Source: Neospora caninum Liverpool (taxonomy: Eukaryota > Apicomplexa > Conoidasida > Eucoccidiorida > Sarcocystidae). Taken from it: a stretch of 64,000 bases of DNA. The DNA lies in the NCBI RefSeq assembly GCF_000208865.1, contig NC_018386.1, positions 1,116,001-1,180,000 of the forward strand, read 5' to 3'. Positions 24,132 to 35,076 of the stretch are shown here, piece after piece. Every line of letters begins with the position of its first letter. Position 1 is the stretch's first letter. A model generated the notes under the pieces. It was not told the DNA's origin. It searched no databases and saw only the letters and a program-made list of their open reading frames with translations. Made by a program: the position numbers and the translations under genes.

Positions 24132-27100
24132 GTACATACATAAGAATGGATCAAGATAGGCAAATGCATGCTTTCTTCCGACGGCGATAGTGGATGCGTC
24201 TTGTGTCAGTTTGAGCATGGGCTGAAAGGCGATGTCTATTGTCTTTCGTGTCCACGAAATAGGGCTCTGTTGCACGCGGAGAGTCAAGAAGCAATCGAGC
24301 AAGAAGAGGCTTGGCGAGTCAGAGAAGAAGAAGCCGCGAAGAAGAAACGCAAAGAAAGCGTCGACATCCGCATCGAGGACGACCTTCAGCGTATGCAAGG
24401 CCGAAAGCGCTCTTTTCACAGGGATCTCTCACATGACTTCAAGCGAAGCACAACGCTTGAAACACTCAACTACACTATATATCTCTCCCTCTCTCTATAT
24501 GTATATGTGGCTGCACGCTCGTGCATACCTGTGCATGCACGTGGAGACGCGCACTTGAACTCTTTGTTTTATATGCAGAGAGAAAGCGCTGTTGTACGTG
24601 CACGCAGACGCCAGAGAAGGTGTAAGGGGGGAAAAGAGGCGGATCACCGGGAGGTGAATGCGAGAATTTGTCCAACTGCATCTCATTCGTGGGCTCTCCT
24701 GCACTTGTGAGAAAGTCTGAGAACTCGCGTGGTGGGGAGGTTGCCTGTCGAGGAATCTATGCGCACAGAGAACACCGAAGACGAAGGCCGAGTGCTCAGG
24801 AACCAGTTCAACTACGGCGACCGAGCCTCACAGACGGAAACCAAGACTGTCAGGTGAGGCAAGCTGTCTATCGAACTGCAACTCCATCGACGGGCATCTC
24901 TATAAATATCTATAAATATATATACGTGTACGTGCGTGTGTAAATATGTGTTTAGGTTATCCCTACATGCATGGGGGTGTCTACACGTAAATCTGTGTTT
25001 ATGAATGATGCTGTTGCGCCTGCGCCTGCGAAAATGTGCATTTACTGCGTATCTGTGCGTGTGTTTATGAACCCCCCCACTGGGAGTAGATGTAGAGCAA
25101 GAGTCGCGTGGTCCCCCTGCCTTCTGCATGGTTTTCTTTTAACTGAACTCGAAGTGTCGTTTTCTCGCCTTTTCTCCGCTTCCTACGAGTTGCCTTGTGG
25201 TGGGGTTTTTGCCGTTTCTCTCGATTTTCACAGAGAGCGAGGAGCATCCACGAGACCACCCCCCACCGTACCCTTTGCTGGCACAGGTGAACAAGAAAGG
25301 CGTCTCCGAAACGCCCGGTTATCCCCCCTGCGGAAACGCTGAGTGTAGAGAGGAGACGCAGACCGCAAGGGAGGAGGAAGAAGACGCCGGACAGGCGAGT
25401 GGGAGAAAAAGAGGCTGAGAGAGAGAGAAGGAAAAAGCAGACACCCCACGGAGATGGTGGACCGGTTGCCTCCCTTTCAGTTTTTTTTATGCCTCAGTCA
25501 ACCAGTGGATGATGTACGACGCCTACGTGGAAGAGCTGAATGCGCAGAGTCGGTCAGAGAACGACACAAAGGTGAGAGTGAGCGCGCTGCAAACAGACAA
25601 AGCAAGCGAGGGGGCGACGCGGAGAAGAGCAAAAACAACGAGACCGAGAATGTGAGAGACAGAGCAACACCAACGCCGGCAAAACGAGATAACGTCCCAG
25701 AGAGACAACGAGAGGGAAACCTCGAGATCATTGCTTTAGATTCTCTTGGTATACACAGAGAGAGGCGCGTGTGCGTTGAGCCATTTATGTGCACACAGAT
25801 ATCTGTCACTGTATATCTCTATATAAAGAGATACAGATAGATTTTGACAGATTTAGACAGACTTAGATAGATGCCTGTAGATACACATGTGTGCGCACGT
25901 GAACCGTTCAAATGCATCCCATGAGAAGGATCGTCGACGTTCGGGCAGAGATAAGTGTGTCGTGTGCGCGATAGACCCGAACTGAAACGAGGTCTGAAAC
26001 GTGAGACCGCGTGTGTCTTTGAGGGGTTCTTTCTGTCACGTCAGGCCTGGCAGCAGCCGGAGGAGACTGAAAAAAGAATACACGAAACGCCTCACAAGGA
26101 CACCGACATACTCAACTCGATGAAGTGGGCTGTCAAGGTGAGAAATGCACGCATACACAACTGTCTAGACGCAGTCGGCCACGTCTGTTGCTTTCTTTCT
26201 CTCTCTATGTATGTATATATATATATGTGCATGTATATGTGTATATACCTATAAATAGAGAGCTCGGACCACGTGAGTGTCTTGCCGTTCCGAGTCTTCT
26301 GAAACCAAGTCACCTGTGTTGCGTATTTGGACGAAAATGTCTGTTCTGTATGCCGTGCCAAATTTCGCTTCACACTTGTCGGTTTGAAACACTATTCAGT
26401 TGCTGTGTTCGCAGGTTACACTCCCACACGCTAACATATCTGCATGCACATAACTAAATGTCTGCATAGATGTGTATGTCCGTGGAGACAACGCAAGATG
26501 TGATCCGTAGGAGACTGGCGGCACCTCCTGGGCAGCGCGCGGGCTCCGCCCCGCAGTTTCGCTTTTGCAGTGTGTTTTCGTTTGCTGCTTCGCGTTCGGT
26601 CTTCTCGAGTTTGGGGTGCATGCAGTGGAAAGCCGTGTCTGCTGAAAACGCGAATTCTGCGAGACGTTTTCCTGCCCTGTCTCGCCTCAGCTGACCGAAC
26701 GCGTGGTTAACCACAACACGGAGATCGAGACTTACCAGAAATTCAGGTTTTTCAAAGCGCCTGCGGGCGCTGCAGCAGACGCCGTGTTTCTTCCTCTCTG
26801 GCAGTTCCACTTTTCCAAGGTGAAGAAGAAAGACGCGACTGGTCTCAAATGGAACCCGCGGTACTCAGACCTCTTCGCCGCGGGATACGGTGAGCACGCA
26901 AGCCGAGAGCGAAGCTTCCCTGAAAGCGAAAAAACACAGACTCAGCGCTAGATACCACACACACATAAATATAAATAAATATATATATATATATATATAG
27001 ACACATCTATTTGCATGCAATACGTACCTATATACATGTACAGATGTAGCTGTATAAGAATTTGCAACAGATATATACGGACTCAAAAAGGAGAAATGGA

Positions 27101-27229
27101 AAACAAGCCGTGATATGTAAAGATTTCCTTTCCTCCACGTTCATTTATCTAGATGTGTCTGACTGTAGGCAGGAGTATATGCATGCAGACGTATTGAGAC
27201 ACCTATGTATACATATACACATATATATA

Positions 27230-27272
<43 letters not shown>

Positions 27273-29244
27273 AGAAAGATGAATAATGAGACTGGAGGTG
27301 TAAGCATGTGTGGATGTTTCAAAAAAAATTCAGGAAGCCTGTCGTGGACCGTTGTCGGATTTTACGTTTTTCTTCTTCGGTTTGCAGGCAGCTTCGAATT
27401 TCAAAGACACGGCAGCGGCTTTGTTTGCTGCTACAGTTTGAAGAACACGAGCTATCCCGAGTATTTCTGGAAGACAGAGTCGGTGAGTCCTGGGGCTGGT
27501 TGACGGCTGCATCTCGCTAGCTTGCTTGAAACAGCAAAAGGCGTCGTGGGAGCCTGAAAACTCCAAATGTATTTTCCTTCCACACCAAGCTGCGCCGATC
27601 TACTTAGACAGCTGCGGTAGTACGGAGGCTACACAAATCGCGCACACCTTAATTGGTAAGCAGCTCCCGAATGCATGCCTTCCCATACGCAGAAGCTCCT
27701 GCGCATGCAACGCAATCGTCCAGCTAGGCATGAAAATCGAAAGAGGCATTCACATCGGGAAGACGCCTATTCAGAAATGTTAACGGGCGATCGATACTTT
27801 TCTAAGATGTAGATAACTGCACACGCCTATGCAAACATCTGTGTATATACAGATATCTGTTTACTCATATAAAAAACGTGTATAGGTTTTTCTTTGCAGA
27901 TTCTTACGCGTGGATCCCTATGCTTTTTGGTCTGTTTTTCTCTTGGTCTCTGACCGTGGCCACACTGAACTCAAAGCCCTACCTTCAAGCAAACGATTTT
28001 TGCATTCGCATATGTTCGTACATGCTCATGAATATTCCTATACATATATTTACATATACATATATATATATATATATATATTCACATACGCATGCATGTT
28101 TATCTGCCACTGTGCTTAGCTGCCGAGGCGTTTGACTGTGCGTGCAGTGCATGCATGTTTACGGACGCATGCGCCCAGTTTTCGCCATTTTTCCATGCAG
28201 GCGGTGTGCAGTGTCGACTGGAACCCCCACAGTCCATCGCTCCTCGCCGTTGGTCTCTACGACGGCACTGTCCTCGTTTTCGACATTCACTCAAAAGATC
28301 GGAAACCAACACACGCCAGTACAGTGAAAGTCAACAAGCACACGGATCCTGTCTGGGACGGTACGCTTCTGTCTCAGAACAAATCGACAGACCATAATCT
28401 TTTTCCCTCTTAAGCTCTGCACACATCCCCATATATATATATATATATATATATATGTGTTTGTGTGGTGAAGGTCTGCATCTGGTCTAACGGGAATATC
28501 CATGTGCCTCTATTTATTTCTACGAATAAGTGAATCTACGACGTTAATATATATATATACATATATATTTGTCGTCTGGTGGCGAGATGCTGCTGTGCAA
28601 ATACATACGCATCGCTCTCTCTGGAGACGGAGGAACTGCCGGCAGTATGTAGAGTGGGCGGGACTTTCAGCGAGGTTCAACGGCCATGTGTATGCAGAGA
28701 TGCCGCATTCTGATGCCTGCATGCGTCGACCGAGGACGCGTTCGTGTTTCGTTTTTTCTGCATGCAAATGCTCCGAGACTGCGCCCTCGCGTGTTTTTGT
28801 GCCTGGGGCCTTTCGGTTTCGCAGTACGATGGGATGGCGACAATTCGAGCAGCGCTCTTCGATTTTATTCCGTTTCTGGAGACGGCCGAGTCACCAGCTG
28901 GTCACTCATGAAGAACAAACTCGAATCTGAGGAAGTCCGTCTTCTTTCGAAATGTTAGAACGCCTTGCCTCTCGACAGACGTCAAGGCAGGACGGCAATC
29001 GTCACATGTCCAGAAGGACTTTTCTGTTTGGGCACTCGGAGCCATCCTCGTGTCCGCTCGCAGCAAACTTCTCCAACTCACCTCCAAAGACACTGCCTTG
29101 CCTTCAAATATTTATACCTGTGCGTGATAGGTATCTATTTGCAGACATGGTTAAATCTGTATAAACATATAGGCGTGTAGTCACATGTCGACAAGCGTAT
29201 AAATATATATTTACACCAAAGGGTGTGCGCCTGTTTCTGCATTC

Positions 29245-29305
<61 letters not shown>

Positions 29306-31099
29306 GGTACACAGATAACGCTCTTTCTCTCTATCGATCTCTCTGCTTTATCCATCACGTGCGTTGCGTTTCGCTCTCGTTCTGTGACACGCGACGGGGC
29401 GATTCGAGTCTGAGACTCTTCTCGCGATCGGGCCAAAAGAGCGTTTCCGTTATTCCAAGCGACTGCTCTTTGTCTTGGCCTTTCGTCTTGGCCTTTCGTC
29501 TTGGCCTTTCGTCTTGGCCTTCTCGTGTTGGGTGGTCTCGCTTCAGCTATTTGGTAGGAGTCGCTTGCGCGGAGCTTTCGCTCAACGTCTTGTGAGTGGG
29601 GGTTCAGGTCGCTCTCCTCAAGTTGGATTACAGCCAAGTCTCGACTCCGAGGGACTCTGCAGATGCGACAGCGCTCGTTGGCGTCGCGGCGGGCACCTGC
29701 TTCGATTTCCATCCTACGCAGCCTCACATCTTCGTCGTCGGCACTGCGGAAGGCGTCATCTTCAAATGCTCGAAAAACTACAGTGGACAGTATCTGCAAA
29801 CCTACCTCGGTGAGAAGACCTCTCAAAAAGGGAACAACCGAAAATCTGTCCACATCTGTATAGATAGATGGAGGCAATGGCTCTCCCCTGTGCATCAATC
29901 CACACAAGTATATATATATATATATATATATATGCATACATGCATATATTTATATATGTTTGCGAGGAGGGAGGTGTCTGTTTCTGCTTATGAGGAAATC
30001 ACGTAAAAGTCTTTTGTTTGCATCTGCCTCTCTAGATGCGGGTAACGACGTACATATATACGTATGTATATATGTATATATCACCGTGTATGTGTGTAGA
30101 TGGATTTCGAGTTGTCCTTGCAATTCCGTACGAAGGCATTTGCCTTGGTTAACCGTAACCGCTACTCTTTTGCATTGCTTTTTCTCTGCGCATTCGCGGG
30201 GCGACTCCTTCTGTCTCCTCTGTCTCTCAAGGCCACGACATGTCGATTACGGGGTTGGAGTGGAATCCTTTCCACCCTCGCATTTTCATCTCCAGTTCCT
30301 CAGACTGGACAGTGAAGATTTGGGAGGAGTCCGTCAGCTCGCCAGTGCTGACCTTTGACTTCGAGGTGGTACGTCAAAAAAATGAAAACGCCTGCGCTCT
30401 CTGGCGCCTCTCACTTGGGGGAGAGATCTCAGAGAAGGCTTCCTTGCCGCGGCCAGTTGCGATGTCGTCCGCGCCGCCAAGAGCGGACGAGTCCTCGAGG
30501 AAGGACAGAAAAGGGGGGACAGTTATGTCGCAGATGGGTTTCGTCTCGCGTTCTCGTCTATAGGCCGTGGCCGACGTTCGATGGGCACCGCTCAGCTCCA
30601 CAATGTTCGCCGCTGCAACTACGGACGGAACAGTAGGTCTTGCGTCAGGGTCTGAGGAAAGGAAAAGAGGAGAGAGACGGAGGCCCGAGGAGCGAAGAAA
30701 ACAGGACGGCGCCCCCAAGTGACGGCGAGAAGGAAAGTGTGCTAGAAAGTGTGACGCAGAGAACGCCAGCACACACTCGCCAGCTGGGAGAAGCTTGTTG
30801 ACGTCTCCGGCGTCGTGTTAATCTTGAGCTTTGGGGAAAAACAGTGCACGGCTGCACGATTCAACGAGCAAAAACACGAGAGTGCTCTTAGTTTGTCGAC
30901 AGGGAAAACAGGCGGACCCTTTCGGGGGTGTCGCCGAACTCAAAAGGTTCCAAGTTCGTTCCTAGACTTGAACTTAACCACACGGGAACTTTCCAACGTC
31001 CGTCATCGAGAGCGATACCCTCGCCGCTTCGTCCCTAAAATGCCGAAGAGACACCTCAAACACATATATGCGCACATACGCATGAAGAAACACATCAAC

Positions 31100-31149
<50 letters not shown>

Positions 31150-33132
31150 GTATATATGTATATATGTATATATGTATATATGTATATGTATATATGCGTA
31201 TACGTTTTTTGTGGAACTCGTGGGTGTCTCTATTGAATTCAAGGGGCTGGAGTCCACACAGGAGCTGCCAATCATTCTGTCAGCTGTGTGAAAAGAAAAA
31301 ATAGGGAGCCACGTGTTGTGGATATATATATATATATATATATATATACTTATGAGCAAATGCATGCTGAGCTATTGAAATGTTTTCCTCGTAGTCCCGC
31401 TTTCTGCCTTTTTCATGGAGATCCCCGTTGCTCTGGATCGGGTTTTCCAGGTCCACCTGTATGACCTAGACGTGAACCGGCGGAAACAAATCGGCTCTTT
31501 CAAGGTGCGCAGAAACCACGCCGACGCTTCTTCACGAAAACGGAAAGACACACAAACCAAGCACTCAGACTGGAGCCTCGAGAAAGGCATCTCCATATTC
31601 ATGTGGAAACCTATATTCCACGCACACGCAGAAACGCAGGCAACTCTCTCTGTGCTGTGTATACTCGGCGCATCTCGGGGCGCATCTCTGACGCTCTACC
31701 AGGATCTATTCCTCGAAACGTATCCACCTCTGCCGACATATATATATATATATATATATCGATATAAATATATATTTCTATCTATCCGGGCACCTGCATA
31801 TCTGTGTGCAGTATGCGACACAACGGTCCAGATCATATATATATATATATATATATTTGTATGTGTAGAGGGAGACTGACATGGATATGTAGACCTGTAA
31901 TCATCGCTTGTTAAATGAGAACTCCGTCGTTGGCTGATCAAAGGAAGAGTTTTCCATTCAACTCCTCACTTTTGTGTTTGTGTCGGTGTGCCACGGCTGT
32001 TTGGTTATTTCCCGTTCCACAGCTGTGGTGGATCTCTTGCCTTTTCTCTCCGCTCGCCCTTTCCCCCTGTTTCGTTCTGTTTCCCCTTTTCTTAAATTCA
32101 GCTGTCTTCTGTCGCGCTGGTTCTTTCCCCGTCCATTTCTCGGTCTCTGCTCGCTTTGTGTCTGTTTCTTTTCCGCCGCCACGCGCATGAACAGCGCCGC
32201 CAGTGCGCCGGGATCCGCTCCTGACTGGTTGTCTCTGTCTCCCCCCTTTAGGCGTCCGTTGCGACGTCAGCGGTTTGCCTTTCTCTGTCCTTCCCCTCAC
32301 CGTGGTCTTGCCCGAGTTTCTTCTGGCCGCGCAGGTTTGCTCAGACGCCGCCCTGACGCGCCTCTGCTTCGGCAACAACAGCACCCTCCTCGCTGCGCAA
32401 GAGGGCGGGAAAATCGCGACGTTAAAGTTGTCGACTCCCGAGTCCACTTTGGTGAGGCAGGCTTCTCTTAGGGCCGAAGCCGGCTTAGGACATCTCTGTG
32501 GAGACTCCAAAGCAAACGCAAACTTCCCGTCGACACTCACACACACGAGAAGGGGACCTGTCGGCAGCTTTGCACGGCTTTCCGAGTTCCTAGTCCCCAG
32601 GCTATCCAGTCTAGAGTTTTGGAAGGCCCATGACGCTCTGTCCTACTCGATTTTACTGGATTTAGCCGATTGTCAACTTACCAACATTTATCTATATCAG
32701 TCTATCGATCTATCTATCTGCTTGTATCGTAGATCTTTACCATATGTGTGAGTAGAGATCCCAATTTACGATGTAAAACGTCGCGAAACGCACATCGACG
32801 CATGCGTATGTGGACATCTGCATGTGACTGGGTAAGAAGCATTTGCATATGTTTCCCGGGAGCTCTCAGGGGCGAGGCCCGAGCTGCCACTGAGCGCAAG
32901 GCGCGTTGCTTGAATGTGAGGGCGGGCGCTTGTCGGCCGTCTTTTGCTGCTCCAGGAAATCGCCGAAGGCAAAACAGAAGCGGAAGCGAGGACGGAGAAG
33001 ATGAACGCAGTTCTCGCCATTGTCTCCGACCTCTTCCAGGCGCCGAGTCCCACTGGTGGCCAGTTACCCCAGGCGCTTCAGCGCGTGTGTGATGAACACA
33101 GCACTCCGCCTCGATCTTTTTCTTCGCCGTGA
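22370..33132 (+). CDS. DNAI1: Axonemal outer-arm dynein intermediate chain 1 (DNAI1/IC1 type)
   Basis: Spliced gene, about 715 aa. Exons: 22370-22513, 23504-23697, 24263-24390, 24712-24853 (or 24579-24619 plus 24753-24853), 25234-25286, 25498-25571, 26045-26137, 26691-26889, 27388-27482, 28201-28360, 28825-28934, 29608-29809, 30232-30368, 30564-30632, 31451-31504, 32335-32451 and 32956-33132; every junction keeps phase. Family marks in order: [12 protein letters not shown] and [65 protein letters not shown], then WD repeats with [43 protein letters not shown] and [17 protein letters not shown]. Human DNAI1 is 699 aa. The chain holds the outer dynein arm on the doublet microtubule. Only microgametes of these parasites have axonemes, so expression should be confined to sexual stages in the definitive host. 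Odd points: a GTCCGT donor at 28935 and an AAG acceptor before 30232. Confidence 0.93.
23866..23898. repeat. (TA)n microsatellite in dynein intron 2
   Basis: A TA run in the intron between 23697 and 24263. The same intron holds a second pure run at 24092-24131 and mixed TATGTA/TACACA sequence between them. Confidence 0.9.
27231..27271. repeat. (TA)n microsatellite in dynein intron 8
   Basis: About 20 TA units between the exons ending 26889 and starting 27388. A shorter run lies at 26967-26999 in the same intron. Confidence 0.9.
29243..29306. repeat. (TA)n microsatellite with TATG interruptions in a dynein intron
   Basis: Three TA blocks separated by single G insertions, in the intron between 28934 and 29608. 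Confidence 0.9.
29474..29526. repeat. 13-bp tandem repeat, four copies
   Basis: The unit CTTGGCCTTTCGT occurs four times, the last imperfect, about 80 bp before the acceptor at 29607. It is pyrimidine-rich, so it may form part of the extended acceptor region. Confidence 0.85.
31097..31203. repeat. Compound TATA/TATG microsatellite in a dynein intron
   Basis: About 105 bp of TATATA and TATATG units between the exons ending 30632 and starting 31451. A second (TA)n run follows at 31321-31349. Confidence 0.9.
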
Positions 33133-33279
33133 AGGGACACGAATCTCATCCACATCCAAGGATTTGCTGCTTGACGCCGAGAACCCCCCAGACAGTTGCC
33201 TTCTGCAGCCTCAGGTCTGAAAAACCTTGTGTCGCGCGGGGCGAGACACACATCCCTCGGAGGTGTTTAAACAACCACT

Positions 33280-33366
33280 CCTGTGTATTTTAATTCACAT
33301 GACTCGAGGAGTGTATAACTGGAGTTATAGTTATTTAACTGCCGCTTGGATGTCTGGTTTCGTTTT
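33280..33366 (+). pseudogene. NUMT: nuclear fragment of mitochondrial cytochrome b
   Basis: About 85 bp of AT-rich sequence reads CILIHMTRGVYNWSYSYL and then TAAWMSGF. This is the cytochrome b helix region given as LIHMSRGMYNWSYSYLTAAW in coccidian mitochondria. Similarity fades after TGGTTTCGTTTTT on the right and before CTGTGTATTTTAATTC on the left. It has no start codon of its own and lies in intergenic DNA, so it is an inserted organelle fragment, not a gene. Nuclear insertions of short mitochondrial pieces are abundant in Toxoplasma-like genomes. The few substitutions suggest a fairly recent insertion. Confidence 0.88.
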
Positions 33367-34177
33367 TCTCGTTCCTGTTTCCCAAGTCTGGTCGTCCACA
33401 GAGAAACAACGTGGGCATCAGATGCGCTTCCTGCGCGATGTAGCTCCTAGAAAGAGCTTTCCAAAGAATCAGGGATGTCAGAGAGACCTCTTCGTTGCCT
33501 TGTCCTTTCTGGTACGAATGTCGGCGTCCCGTCTTTGAGAGAAACGCGATTTCTTCCCTGCAGCAGACCTTCGCTGGCGTATCTGGAACAGAAGAACGCG
33601 AGAAGGCCCAGTCTCGGTCAGATTCGCCCTCGCGCAAATCTCTTCCAGAAGCGACAGGCCCCTTCCACAGAACACACAAACCCTTCGTGAGACAAACCAC
33701 AGCCGCGCCCTGTCGAGAGCTCGACCCCCATGTGCACCGAGGGACTTAGAAACGACAACGATTCAAACATCTATATCTCTACAGAGGGATGTATACACAT
33801 ATGTAGACTGTAGACATCACAGCCCGTATGTCGCGCTCCATCCGTTACTATAAATCCGTGGGCAGGAACGTGTGTGGACGGCAGTAGAGTTTGCTGAATG
33901 TCTACATTTGGAGGTACCGCTCCTCCTTTCTGTGTATCCCGTCCCTGCACGCGCACACTGTGACAGACGCGTGTGGAGATTTTCGTTGCAAATCTTTCCG
34001 CCTAGTGAATCAGATATACTGGAAAAGATCATCTCTCGCAGGTGCGGAAAAGCTCCAGAGGAGACCGTTCGGACTTGCTCCCCTTGCACAATCGACACTA
34101 CTCGATCGGCTGTACACACGCTTTGTCGACCTACCGACGTCTCTAAAGTTACACACACGTAGAAATGTAAATACACA

Positions 34178-34236
34178 TTTACATATATATATATATATAT
34201 ATACGTGTATTATGTATATATATATATATATATATG
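34178..34236. repeat. (TA)n microsatellite pair
   Basis: Two TA runs separated by a short CGTGTATTATG spacer in the convergent intergenic region. Confidence 0.9.
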
Positions 34237-35076
34237 GATGCATGTGGCTCAGCTTCATTTGGGTTCCTGTGCCAGGGGGGAGAGTGCGGCTGAGGGGCGG
34301 AGCCAAGAAGGTGCACGGAGGGATCGCGGGGAGAGTCAAGGACTTTCCACTCTTTTTAATGCGAAGCGAGAAGGGTCTTTGAAGCCGTGCGGCAGACAAG
34401 AGCGATCACAGTGTTTGGATTTTGTCCGGGGAGCGTTTTCGTCTCCGGAGAAGCGAAGCGGAGTCTGCGCCACCCGCGAAACGCCCTCGAGAGCACGCGA
34501 AAAGACGCATTTCGCCTCGCTTCCACACGGACAGACACACCGAAAAAAGGGTTTTTGGAACTGCGTTTCCCCGCTTCTGCCTCCTCCCCGAGAGAAAGAA
34601 AGGCGACGAGCTCGATTCAGGCGACAGAGCCGCGCACAAAAGAGATACTCTCTCGGGCCTCGCATGCCAGAGACTCGCGCCTACAGCACAGGAGTGCCGC
34701 GAAAAAACACTCCAAGACAATCACCTACGATTTGGGTTACACCTACAGAGACCAAAGGGCCGCGACAGGCACCTACACGTTTGAAGAAGAAACACACATG
34801 TCCCCAGAAAAGCGCCTGCTGTAGAGACAGGGAGACACAGAGAGATGCACCACCTATCAAGTGACCCGCAGATCGGGGAACTGGTGTCTCTCTTGCCGTT
34901 GAAAGACCACAGGAAAGTCCGGTCCGCTTGTTCTCCCTCGTTCTTTCCGGGTCTCTCGTCTCCCATTCTCTTCCCTCCTTTTCTCCCTCTTCCCCCGTAT
35001 CTTTTGCCTCACTCTCCACTTCTCTGCCTGCTCTCCCTTTTCTAAACCTCCGTTTTTCCTTGTCCCTGGTCGTCCG

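Larger units (their letters stand above)
33133..35076. other. Convergent intergenic region
   Basis: This lies between the stop of the dynein gene (+) and the stop of the CDV3-like gene (-), so it should hold both 3' untranslated regions. It contains a mitochondrial cytochrome b fragment at about 33280-33366 and TA runs at 34178-34236. The rest carries only short overlapping open frames on both strands and no recognised gene. Confidence 0.6.
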
